Assembly (NCBI GenBank): GCA_963678675.1
Contig: OY783199.1
Span: 25,851,546-25,915,545, forward strand
Length of the DNA stretch: 64,000 nucleotides
Source of the DNA: Xiphydria camelus
Taxonomy: Eukaryota; Arthropoda; Insecta; Hymenoptera; Xiphydriidae
Direction of reading: 5' to 3'
Part shown: in pieces, positions 1 through 12,200 of the stretch
Position numbering within the stretch: the first letter of the stretch is position 1
Layout: every line of letters begins with the position of its first letter
Notes under the pieces: generated by a model
What the model saw: only the letters and a program-made list of their open reading frames with translations
Database searches by the model: none
What the model was told of the DNA's origin: nothing
Position numbers and translations under genes: made by a program

Positions 1-2106
1 GCCCCCTTTTCTTTTTTTCTCCAATCGGAGAAACGCCGGAGCAGCCCTCCTCTTTCTCGTTCATCGGTCGGAGGGGCGGTGTACCGCGGTTGACAAATGT
101 ATTCGCGTCGAGATCGCGTGGCAACGCCGAGGGGTGGGTGGAGTAGACGCAGCACGCGTTATTGACTCCGAGTCAAGAATAGTCGCGCGCCGCTTGTGTT
201 TTCGTCATTTCGTCGTCGAGAAGGCGAAACGAGAGAATCGAAGAGACGGTGAATCTTTCTTTTTTGTTGTTCACCCCCTCAGAAGGAACCGTATACGATC
301 GCGTATCGCGAAATACTAATTTCATGTTCTCCCTTCGCCGGATGTCGTTCTTCCCCGCTTTTCTTTCCATTATCTTCCCGTGAAACAGTACCCGTACCCC
401 GGCGTCGATGCGATTCTTCACGCTCCGTCGTTCCCCGCCGTGCCAACGCACCTTCGCACGCCGCGCCGTTCTCCGACCGATCGACGAGGAGCATCCGGGG
501 TGTGCTCGCGGCGGAACGAGCCTTCCGGCTGTCGCTTCGGTCGACCCGTTCTTATCTGAAAAGTCAGCGCAGGCCTCCCCTTCGACGCGGTAGGAGCGTA
601 TACGCGGGGCGATAGCTCTCCCTTCGAGGTCACTGGACGGGGCCCCCTCAAAATGTACAATCTCCCGCGAACCGGCAAATCTCGTTGAACCGCTGCCGCT
701 CCGTCCGAAGTCGCGAGGTTTATCCGCCGCGTGTATAAATTTCAACCGCGCCCGGGAGACGCTTCTGATGCCTTTTCCGTAGTTCGGACTTATCGCCGGA
801 GGATTTCGGTCGGAACGGATGCTCGTACCATTCCTCGGAGCGTATTCTTTATTTTCTCTTCGTGCCTCGCATTAACGGTCGAACGAACAGCCAGTGCGGG
901 AGTGAAAGTGTGCGCGAGCGAGCGAGAGAGAGAGAGGAAGCCCGAAGGGTGGAGAGAGAACGGGAGAGGGGGAGGCTCGGAGAGAGATATTAAGAAAATG
1001 AATTGACCTTCTTTCTTTCAGAATCTCATCCCCTCGTTTCGGCCATTCATTCATGGGTCAGGCTCGTTTTCCCGTTTTGCGCAATAGGTATAGTCCGCGC
1101 GCCACGCGGAGATCCCCGAAATCGCCGCGTCGTCCCGCGCTTTCCGGGGTCTTCTCGTGGCGCGCGAACAGTACGTTGTTTTTGCCAGCCGACGCGGCAC
1201 GCGACTCGTGTCGTCGAGTTTTTGCCTTGTTTTCTTTGCAATGTTCCGTTGCACCACTACACACACGCATTTATTTATTCGTCGTACGCGATCCGAGTGT
1301 ACCCTCCACTCGCACCCAGGGAAAAAGTCTGGTTGAATACGAAATTGATGGAGAATTTTATCAGAGACGAATAGGAACTTGTTTACACGGAACAAAAGTC
1401 TATGTAAACAAAGCAAATGTGTTCCGCCAGGTTCGCACTCGATTGGAAAGATATGCAAAACATTTATTTCATTCAAATGGACTTTTGTTCGATGCGCATA
1501 AATTCCTATTTATCTCAAATAAATTATTCCATCAGATTTTCGTATTCAATTAAACTTTTTCCCTCGGTGCGCCATACCCGTCCCGCGTATCCCGTGCACA
1601 GGGGCGCGCGTCGGCTCGCTGCATCGAATCACCACTTGTGACTTTCGCATCGTACTTCTTTCCGGCCGCCACAAGCTTCACGAGCCTTTACTTTATGCGT
1701 ATCGCACGATTCGTCACCTACTTTCGCGTTCCGCTTAATTATTTGTGATGTGTGTACGCCTGATTTTGGCGAAAGAGTCGCGTCGGTTTTTTTTCGACCA
1801 TCGCGCAGCGCAAACCGAACGCCGAGGAGCGCGCCGGGGGTGTCCTCCCTTCGCACGGGGTGGGAGGAAAACGCGAAGCCCTCGTCGTTCTCCGGCGCGA
1901 TTCTCGCGTCGAGGGGTGTGAACGTCGTGTTCGCTCGATACGTGTACACGGGGTCGACTACGAGCGAGCGCCAATTGAACGACCGTCGCAATTACTTCGC
2001 GTTTTTGTCGTCGACGTCACGCGACGTGTATCGGGTGCGCTTCGTCGCGAAGCAATTTCGATACTCGCCGGTACTCGTTTCTCTCGGCTTTCGGTGTCGA
2101 AGCCCC
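1..2106. other. Upstream region, no gene recognised
   Basis: This is CpG-rich sequence with short GA-rich runs (about 921-975) and the foldback element listed separately. It should lie upstream of, or within, the 5' part of the RGK gene, so 5' UTR exons or a promoter may be here. No exon with a convincing coding frame and no clear core promoter was seen. The overlapping long reading frames on both strands are rich in Arg and Ser, as expected from CpG-rich noncoding DNA. Confidence 0.5.
1310..1572. mobile_element. Foldback (inverted-repeat) element
   Basis: The two halves are imperfect reverse complements of each other over roughly 110 bases per arm. They share AGGGAAAAAGT, TTGAATACGAAA, AATAGGAA and GAACAAAAGTC in the same order, with the centre near 1440. 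The arms are AT-rich against a GC-rich background. No target duplication could be fixed. It is probably a miniature transposon; the chance reading frames through it have no coding signature. Confidence 0.6.
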
Positions 2107-2595
2107 TTAACACTAGAACTACCGCAACCGGTCAATTTGACCGGTGTCTTATTCAGAGTTCCGTTCAACCTCAATTATTTCGTAACCCGTGAGGTTTTTG
2201 TCAAAATTGGCAGAATACTTTTTTGTAGAGCACATTTCGGTCTACAAAAAAGTTCCATAGCAGTGTGGACGAAAAATTCACGGATAACGAGATAATCACC
2301 CGCCAAAACGACCGTCTTATAAAGCGCGACCATTCGCTACCGTAATTTCCGACAACTATGGTCCTGGACCACAAGTATGGTCCAAAATGATTGTTCTTTA
2401 TATTCGAGAGGTACGTACCTAAGTACCTACCTACAGCGGTCTGTCCCATCACTTTACTTTCATTCAGTACTCCCAAGTTTTCGCTAGATGACACCCAATA
2501 CTGAAATACAGATTTATTCGTAACAATGCGCATTTGAACCATACGTGTGGTCCAGGACCATAGTTGTGGGAAATTACGGTAGTTCTAGGTGTTAA
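2107..2595. mobile_element. piggyBac-like miniature element with TTAA ends
   Basis: TTAA at 2107-2110 and at 2592-2595 flank a 481 bp body. Its ends are inverted copies: CACTAGAACTACCG on the left and, on the opposite strand, CACCTAGAACTACCG on the right. A second inverted pair inside (2340-2390 against 2530-2581) shares ACTATGGTCCTGGACC. A palindrome built on ACCGGTCAATTTGACCGGT sits just inside the left end. TTAA duplication with CACTAGA-like ends is typical of piggyBac elements. There is no transposase frame, so it would be non-autonomous. Confidence 0.7.
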
Positions 2596-2991
2596 ATGGG
2601 ATTCGCCCGGACGCTCGAGTTCCTCGCCCACCGTCGAAACACGAACGCGCGGCCAACTTTGCCCCGGGACGAAGCGCGAACGTCCGATTGGCGCTGTCGC
2701 GCGCCTCGTTCGCCGCGGAGTACGAGCTTTCGCGAATTCTTGCCAAGTTCGAAGAACACGACGGGACGCCCGGCTCTCGGAGGCGAGAGGGGAGGGAAAC
2801 ACGCGTCGCGAGACGAAGCGACTCGTCGTACATCCCCTCACACCCTTCCACGGTGGAAACTCGTCCCGATTCGCGGCGTCGCGTTTCTCTCGCTCGTCGT
2901 CGACGCTGCGCGCGGTGTCGGGAATGTGCTTGCAAGGCTCTTCGCGCGCGAGACACGCTTTTTTCTTTATCGGCGAGTTTTTATTTACGAG

Positions 2992-3243
2992 GACCACCGA
3001 AACTGCAACTGAACTCGTCGTGTCCTCGTTCCGAAAAGGTGGAAACGGCGGGGGTGGCAACAAGAGGTCGGCCCAAGCTACGATCGTGGTTCAGCAACCC
3101 TCTCTCTCCCTGGACGCTCCCGCCTCGACGATACTCCTGCGCCCCGAGATCGACGTCTGCCGGCGTCGCGAGGACAACATGCGCCAGTTGCTCGACGTGG
3201 CGAACACTCTGACCCTGCAGGAGATTCACGACTTCGAAATGAG
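2992..3243 (+). CDS. Rgk1: RGK GTPase exon 1 (first recognised; 5' edge uncertain)
   Basis: This exon encodes the start of the N-terminal extension, including a Gly/Asn run (GGNGGGGNKR), a segment rich in Ser, Pro and Leu, and the acidic end HDFEMR. The 3' edge is firm: AG|GTGAGT with GT at 3244, leaving codon phase 2 that joins exon 2 in frame. The 5' edge is a choice. I used the AG at 2990-2991, which follows a T-rich tract, so residue 1 is the ACC at 2993. The frame stays open upstream to 2564, with an in-frame ATG at 2924, so the exon may instead contain the start codon. No upstream exon carrying an ATG was identified between 1 and 2990. Confidence 0.82.
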
Positions 3244-6200
3244 GTGAGTCTCTCTCGATTAGTCTCACGCTACTGCCGACCCTTCGTTTTCGAGGGAGAA
3301 ACGTGCTGGCGATACTTAGAGAAGGATTTCTTTTTTTCCGGCGGCTATTTGCGAGTACAGATCTATCGCGATATCGCGTATATCCGCGGTAACGCTTCGT
3401 CGTCGTATCATTGGAAAGTAAACATCGGAAGGGGCTATTACATTTATTTTTCAGCGTTAGAACCTCTGCAGAATTGCTCGAATCGAATCGGAACACTGAG
3501 ACAAAAAAAAAGGTTTACACTTCCACCGCATCGCTATCGTCAGTCTACATTGACACGCCTGTTCATCGCGTAGGTATAAGTTTGTCCCGCTGTCCGTTGC
3601 GCGAGAGGGATGATCGCGAACTTCGCGTAGATGATCCTTCGCGATTAGGAGTTTCCGTGGAAAGCGCGGCGAGTCGTAGCTGTGTACCCAGTGTCGCCAG
3701 GCGTCGCGGCGTCGAACGTAGATGCACCCCCGCGATAACGTCATATTCCCGGCGACCCGGGGGTTGCGTGTCGGTAAAGCCGATCGTAAATCTCGCACAT
3801 TTAGGACCGTGTCGTGTCGCTCCGCGTCGCGTTCCACCCTTGCGATGCCTGCTTTTTCACTCGTCTCGCACCCATCTCTCGCCCTCCCTCCTGCTCTTCG
3901 TACATTCCACCCCGACGGATGCGTCGCTGTAACGTACCGCTTGTCGTGGCTAATTGATCCGCGTTAACGCGAGGCTAATTTGCCCGCGTCCGGCGAGCGG
4001 GCGCGCGCAAAAATAGCAGCCCTGGCGCGTCAGTCGTATAAATGGACATTTTCCGCCCCACTTCGAATTTTCAGTCCGCCAGTGACGGACGGGTCTTCGC
4101 GCGGCGCGCCGAATTGTTGCGCGGCGAATCGCCCGTTCGATTTTTTGTCCCCTCCATTGTAGCGACGTCAGCCACGCGGATAGCGCCGCGCCGCGCCGTT
4201 GGATATCTCGCGCGACTGCAAATTATCGGACTTCCTTCCGCCGAGTTTCACCGCGATGGACGTTGACGGATGATTTTCCCACTGGCGCTCGCACTGGCCA
4301 CGCGAAGGAAAAAAGAGGGTCGAGATCATAATTCGCCTCTTCTGGTGCGAATATCCTCCGGACGTTTCTGCGGGATCCACGCATCTCTCGATCGATATAT
4401 TTTCTCTCGTGACGCGTGTCTCGTATAGCGTACGGCTCTCGGTATCGATTGAGCAAAAATATGTCAGCGAACGCGGTGTCACGATTGTGTACGGTCAAAG
4501 TCGCGCGGAATATTTCCCGCGGTCGCTGGCTCCTCGTCGACGTCGGGGAAGACCCACGAGTTTCCCGAAGACGTAAAAGAACCGTAAAAACCGCGTGACG
4601 CGAGAGATAGTCGGTATTCCCGGCGCACCGAGTCGCTTTTATTAGATAACTTTCCGAATTGTACGCATAAATTTACCCCCCCCCCCCCCCCCCCCCCCGC
4701 GACCAAGAAATCTCGCGGCCCGTTTCGTCGTCGATTTACGATAATTCGTCGTTCGATGGAAAGTAGCGACGGTTCGGCGCGGATGTGGGCCCGATTTTTA
4801 GGGTTTTTTTTTTGAAGGGGCGTTCCTTCTTTCTTTTTTAAGGGTCGCCTCGTACCTCTCTCGGCTTCGGGGTGGCTTCGAAGCCGCTTCGGGGCTATAA
4901 AGCCGACGTTTACCGCGCGCACGTGATTACGAAGGGTAGGAAAAGTCCGTAGCTGCTGCTCTGCCCTCTATTCCCTCTCTCGCGCACACTATCTCTTCCC
5001 TTTTTTTCTTCCCTTTACCTCAGGGCGACGCGCGTGATGAGGATCATCGTAGTCTTCATCACTTTCCATTTGTCCTAACGATCGAATTGATTTCCACTTG
5101 GAAACGCGAGGTCCGCAGCGCGGAAGAAGTCATCTCGAGTCATCTCGGAGGACTCGGCGCGAGTTCCACGCGCGCGCGCCCGCATTTTTCTTCCCTCTGG
5201 TCCTTCCATCCGAAACTCACCGACACGGCGGAACGGTGAAACTCGCGCGGAACTAGAGTCTTTCTCTTCAAGGGGCTGGTTATATCGCGGTAGACGCCCC
5301 GTTATTCCATTTTCTTTCTCCGACGATTAAGCTTTTTCCTTCGGGTATATACGATTCCCGCACCTGTCAACGGCAGAAGGGGCGGATAAAGTCGGGGAAA
5401 CCTTTTAGGGTGCTAAATTGTATGTCGTGGATGGATGGAATATTTTTCAGAAGGTACGCGATCATCCGTATGCTGGTAATAAATTGAATTTTGTTGAAGA
5501 AAAGAAAATTTGACCTGACAGTACAGAAGCTGCGGTCACAGGCTGCTAAATGAATATTTCACTGAAAAAAGTATTTAGCTAATCCAGCTATATTTCTGGC
5601 TGCCTCAGACACAACTAGAAAAGTATTGCTAGCGTAGCAAGAATTCTTGCTATTGCGAAGAAAATTATCACTGCAATTACTATAATTTTCTAGTTGTGGC
5701 CAAATTTTTTTGAGTGTTGGTAGAGCGAAGCAGCTGCCATTGTTGAAAGATACGAATTGGAAGCAGTCGGTGGGAAGAAAGGTCTGATTTAATGAAATGT
5801 TTAATCAACGATCAATGCGATTTCGTGCACGAAAAAAAATTCTTTATGTAATTGAAAAAATCATCAATACCTCAGTGATTTTTTTTATATTTCCTCAACA
5901 TATCTAGGTACGATTTTCGGAATCAGCTTGACAAAAATATCAAGGGGTGTCGTCCTGTTTCATGTAATTTTTTCACGCTCATTACGAGAAGCGCAGTTAT
6001 ATCGGATCGATATTTCGAGGTTTTAGAAGATATCACCGGTTTTACGTTGGAGAACTCCCATGGAAACGCCCAGGAAGCACCTTCCATTACATTCGTACAT
6101 CCAGATTCATCGTCTAAATAAATAAAGGGGAGCGCACGCGACGATTCTCACTCGCGGTTCAATTAATACCGCCTCTCCTCCCTTTCCGTCGTGACTCGAG

Positions 6201-9200
6201 AAGACTTCGAAGGCGCTTTCAACACATCCGCGCGTCTATCGCCGAGAAGCACGCGACGATTATCGTCCACGCGACGATCGTTCTCCTCCTCCCCCGAAAA
6301 CACGCGCGCGACCGCCTCGTCCGCTTTTTCCACCCGGCGCGGTCGGTTATTTCCATTAGAGGGCGCGTGCCACCATTCGGAGTGTCACAGCTGGAACAGA
6401 GTTGCATATCGCACGCGAGTCGGTATTTAAGCGGTTGGATCGATAATCCTCTCGACCCCTCAATCGTTACTCCTCCGCCTTTCCTTTCCCTTCGCTCGTT
6501 CCACTTCCTCCAATGCCTATCGCGAATACATTTGACCTCCCGAAAAGAGCACGGAAAATTCGGAGCACACCGCTGATTCTCTGCCCATTCCACCGCTTTC
6601 CAACCCCACGGAGCAGAGGGATAGGCGTTAGGGCGGTCGCCGTGGTTCCGCGAGGCAACGGAAATTGCGTAGAGTGCAATTTAGCGGTCGATCGCGAGGA
6701 GGGACGACAGAGGGAGGATGCAGAGGCTGTCAAATGAATTTGTGACCATTTCCGAATTATATTTGACGCATGGATCGCGTTGTTAAAATCGCTAAATTCT
6801 CCGTAGGATGATTTTATAATTCGTCCCTTCGTAAATCTTTCGAAAAGCCACTGGAAGGGTGGATCTGCGAGAAGGAACATTCAATTCCTCTGTCATAATT
6901 CTTCCAAACGACGGAGTGGATATAGCCTGCTTTGAATCCCCGAGCGTTTCCTCCTCGTCGCACCGTCAGGTACGTACGGGGACAGAAGCGCACCTCGAGC
7001 TCACCCACGGGGATTGCTCTATCGCGCGTGCGCACACGTGTATAAATTTCAAGTTAAACGGCGCACGGCTTCGTTGCGGACGTCCCTCTGGAGTCAACGA
7101 GTCGGAAAAGTTTCGAGACACGGGAAAAAAGTCACGCGGTGATCCGAAAATCCTAAATGCAACATTTTTATAAGCGAGCTGTTTTGTCAAAATTAATATT
7201 TTTCCAATTAATTTTGCGTTTATAATTTTGTATTTTCATTACGAAATTAATCAGGGTAGGCGTCGTGTATTTATTTGCATATGTATACGCCTGCCAATTC
7301 AGGGTGAGCCGATACTGTAAAAATTAAACGGTTTTCCGTATATCAGGCTGTCCTCCGTATTCACCGTCCGCGAGATTATACGGGGGGAGTGGCAACTAAA
7401 ATATTCATCCCCCACGTATAACCTGGCGCGACCATAAAACCATATCCACGCCATTAATCCCGTTTAATTGATCATCAGAGCGACACACACCGGACCACCG
7501 GCGTACCGCTTTGCGCGTTTGGCACGCTGCTCTCGGATGAACACGTACGAAGGGAGGTAGCGGTCGTGATCGTTCCACAAAATCACAGAGACTTTCCCTC
7601 TGATTGTATAGGTACACATTTACTCAATTTCTTAAGGAGTTTCTTACAATATGTGAAATAAAAGTCAAAGAGAGTTCCAATCGTCATTTCGTTCCCAGAT
7701 TTTACGCTTTTCCGGTGTTTTTGGGTTTTCTCCGTTTTCCGCAGTCTCAGTTGCGACGCACTTTTTTTTTACTACTCTCTCACGCCAGCGTACCTCGCGA
7801 CGACATAAAAAATCTATCGAGACGAATTCGTCGCGTCATTCTCCAAACCTAGATAATGTCGAAGTCGAAGAAACTCCGGGAGAAAGTCGCGGATGGGGGC
7901 GTAAACCGTCGGTACGGTCGAGCCGGTTAGGGTCGTCGGGGGTTGGTCCCTTTATGGCCACTTGAGCTCAGGATTTCACCCCGTCTCCGCTCCGAAAAGG
8001 TTGACTAGACTTACAGCTCGAGTTTCAGGGCTGAATAGGCATCCTTATCTTTGCTCCCCCGCGCCGTATCTCCGTCGGAGGAGGAAGAGACGCGGGTGCG
8101 CCGGCGAATCGTGGAAACATCACGACGCCGCGCGCTTTCGGTCGGGAAATCGTTGAGCTCTAACGCCTCCTCAGCCGGCGAATCGCGGGGTACGTGCGAC
8201 GAGGGAGCAACGGGTCCGGATTTACGCGATAGGGACGATCGTTTTTTATTTCTCAAAGTGTAGAGGGCGAAGCGGGAAAATATTTATTTTCTCGGCGGAG
8301 ACATTTTTCTTCGCGATCTCTTCTGAGCTACCGAAATTGCAGCGGTAATCGTTTGCGGTAGTCGTAACAGCGGTAGTAGTAGTAATACTCGTCGCACAGT
8401 CAGACAAATGTGCAGTCGAAGTAAGGGGATTGCAGTTTCGCCTCTTTTGTCGGCGATATTCGAACGAAACGAGTATAAACGTGTATCAGTTAATGAGAAT
8501 CATAATTATTTTTCGTATTAATGACAATCAATTCTATAATCATTTAATGAGAGTTATGATTACAATTTTTTTATTAATAAAAATCAATTCTATAATCATT
8601 TAATGATAATTATGTGATTAATCTCTTTCTCTTTTATTAATGAAAATCAGTTCTATAATCATTAAATATCGTGAGATATTTGATTTGATGTAATAAAATA
8701 TAAATTTTTGACAGATCAATCGCTCTCACGAGTCCCTGCATTATTTCCTTCTCCAATCTTCCACGATGAAGATCTACGGAGACAAGCACTCTCCGTTAAT
8801 CGATACAGGCCCTCTCTTCGCCTCCGCGAACGCGCTTCTAACACATATCCTCACACTCCGCGCCGTGTACTCGGAAGAGGACATCGCTCGCCGCGACCAA
8901 TTAGCCGAACGAACGTCCTCGCCCGTAAACTCGCACGTGTTCACGAACGGCTATACGAGCGGAGCGCGGCTTTGCTGAACTCGATTAAAAGTATGTACCG
9001 TGAGATTCTTAGAAAGAAACTAATTTAAAGTTTCGCCGACCAATTTCTTTTCTTCCCGGACGCGCAGCCGGAACTCGCAGGAGAGTCGTCTCCCATCGAA
9101 GCGATGTCAACCCGTGCCTCGCTTTTGAAAGACCATTTCATTCGGGTGGTCGCGACGCGTGATTCGTCCCGTCGATACAGAAGTTCCCGACGTCGGAGAC

Positions 9201-12200
9201 GCGCCCTCCCGACGAAACGGTACGTCGGCGGACGACTGCGGAGGAAATGAATGTCCTCGAAAAACATTAAAAGCCTCGTTTCCTCGAGCAGTAGTTGTTT
9301 CTACCGTTCACATCGGTTTTTCCTCCTCCTTGACGATCCAATATTCTCTCGCGGCATGTCGCTGGGCGAGCGTCGCGACGCCTTCGACGCTACGTTTTTC
9401 CCCCTCGTTACTCGTCTCTCTCTCCGAGTGTCGATCGTCGGCAGCTTCCTCGCGTCGCACTGAAAATCTTCGACCATCCTCGTCCCCTATAATCAGTCTT
9501 TGATTCTATCTTTCTTATCTTTATTTTCGTCAGTGCTTCACGCCACTCTACCGCAATATTTCCCACGGATGTACACGCGCTGAGGTTGTCGACATTGTCG
9601 ATGCGCGCGTGCGCGCGTTATTTCAACGTCAAGCGCTGCGCGGTATTCGATAGCGGTTCTGAGACAATGTCGCGCCCGCAGTTTAACGGCGACCGTGGGT
9701 TTCGCTTCGTCGGACATCAACGTCGCTTTGTAGCACGAACGACCCTCTGTCTCTCGCTATTTTCCCCCTCCCCTCCCCACCTGCCAGCTACCACGGATTC
9801 TATGCTAAAATTTATTGCCGAGTCCCTAATGGATGTGACAAAGCACGAAACCGGTCCTTTGTGCTCCTACGCGATTCCAGGTAATCTATTTCGCAAGATC
9901 CTCCGGCAAAGATTGCCGTATACGCGGTCGAACGAGCGCTCCTCTGCGTGCAGCCGCCCTCCCCTGCGCGTTTACACGGCAACATCCCTCGTGATGTATG
10001 TACGTATTCTGTGCGAGAAAATTTGCTCCTTTCGTGCGCACAGCTGCGCGCCTCACGGCCCTAAATGTACTACGCCAGAGTCGTTCGACGTAATCGGATG
10101 CGCGGATCAACGATTACATTGTATTCCGGGGTTTTATCTGCACGACGAGATCATTCGTCGTGCGAAGCGAACCGAGAAATCGATACGAGCGACGAATTAA
10201 CTGGTATCGACGAAATTAAAATCAGTCGCACGATGAACTCTCGCGATCAGTCCTTTATTCTCGTTAATTTAACAATTTGTCATCCGATTGCCCGGATCGA
10301 CGGTCGTGTTTGCGTGCGCTCCGGATACGCGTTCACGCGTCCGCGTTTGCTCGACGAGCTCGTTACACGAACGAGACAACACTCGGGTGTTGCTTCGGAT
10401 TATATCGAAACTCGTCGCTCGGTCGCGCGTGATATACGAGTGCTTTTGCTCTTTGCAGACACGGGAGTCCTCATCACAGCCGATCGCAGTCGGTCAAGAC
10501 CCCCGGAAGTCGATCGTCGGGTCGACCGAACTATCTGTGTCTTCCCCAGCAGAGGTCGAGGGTCGCGAGCATGCCCAACACCGGCGTCGAGGAGGAGTAT
10601 TACAGGCTGAGGCATTTCAGCATTACGGGAAAGGGGGTTGTAAACAGGGGCGATTCCCTGAAGAGCCGGAGATCTCGTTCCAACAACAGCGTCGCCTCCA
10701 GTAACTCGAGGTGAGTCGTCGCTTGAAACTTCTCCCTTCTTTCCCGGGATATTACGCGCTGTATACGCGGCGCCCGTAATTGAAGTTTTCTCGCGCAAAC
10801 ACGGGATAACGTCGTTTCCTTCGGTATCTTATTCATTCAGAGGGTCGTCGCGTCGCGGATTGCACCTCGCTTTCGCCAATCTCACTTGCGCCCGATCGCG
10901 ATAGTCGCGCGACGACTTTGCGCGCCGTTGTTGCGATTGATCTAAATTGAACAAGTGTATCAAAATTTTACGAAAAGTCTGAATCGATCGACCGTACAAT
11001 TTGTTGCGCGACGAAATACGAGAGGGGACTTGTGTTCAGCTGTGGTTATGTAGAGTTCATCGATCCTGAAAGGCTTGATGATACGATTTGGAATAGATAT
11101 CGCGATTTGAGAAACCTTTCATTCGAAACCTCGGTACTGTTGTGGAGTGTAATATTGAGAAACGCACCAGGTGTTTCGGAATGTCCATCGTGAGAAGATT
11201 ACCCCATTCTATTATTCGTTCGAGAAAAGCCCAGTTTCCGTCATTTTCGACGCTGTACCCTTCGCGTAGATATACGCGGTCCGCTCGATTCGGGAAAGGT
11301 CGTGCCGGCGGAGGGTGGCCTGAACAATTCAGGGGGTATTCGTGCGTGTCCACCGCGAACGCATTAACGGCGACACGCAGAGACGGACACGTGATACTCG
11401 AAGACGATAAAACGTTAATAAGTAACGAGAGGGATGTATAATAGTTACGTACGACGAGTAGTACGCAGATATTACGCGTAGTTGTATACGCGTAAGTGGA
11501 TAGATTGTTTCGACGATGGAAATTAGACTCATGCGTGAGATCGAGTAAACACCGAGGCGTACCTCAAAATCTTTTTAAGAACAAATCGATTTTCTTATAT
11601 AGGATAAATAGAAAACAGCAGATAGACTTGGATAATTATTACTGTTGAAGCAGACTTTCCAATCCCTTTTTACGACAACAAAGCGCTTCAAATAGCGTTA
11701 CACGCGTATGCGCGACTACACGAGGTGATACGCTTTATACCCCGCAGTAAACGGATTTCATGGTTGCCTTCCGTAAGGCGCAGCTGTACTCTGCAATGCA
11801 GCGCCTATGGAAGGCAACCGCGAAACCCATTTTACTCCGAGCTGTAAATCATATCTGTGCTCGTATATCGTCTAGCTTTAGCGTTAAGTATTTTCCAACA
11901 GAGACGTTTCAGAAAATGGAGGGAAATTAAATTGACGACAGTCTTCGGGACTGATCGCGACTGAAAGTAAAAGAGAAGGAGGAGGAGGAGGAAAAAGAGC
12001 TTGCCGGGAAACGTCGAGTGCACCTAAGAGCTAAGGAAAAAATATGCAGTGTACGAGGTCGATACGGGGGGTAGGTACCTTCGATGGCGTGAAAAGAGTT
12101 TAAGTAAAGAGCACGCAGTTTCACATTCGCACGACGCGTAATGTCGCACGGTTCACCTTATGCAACGAAGCTTTCCACCGTCGCGTCGTAAACTTCATCG

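Larger units (their letters stand above)
3244..10458 (+). other. RGK intron 1 (7.2 kb)
   Basis: The intron is bounded by GTGAGT and TTTGCAG. It contains a 23-base C run (4676-4698), one copy of the family A miniature element (5560-5716), a diverged copy of the inverted-repeat satellite motif (about 5812-6050) and an AT-rich minisatellite (8490-8680). The rest is CpG-rich unique-looking sequence without recognisable genes. Confidence 0.8.

Noticed and set aside
10288..10704. A 138-residue + strand frame covering RGK exon 2 in a different frame.
   Set aside because: Only the frame used for exon 2 joins exons 1 and 3 with matching phases and gives RGK-like protein.
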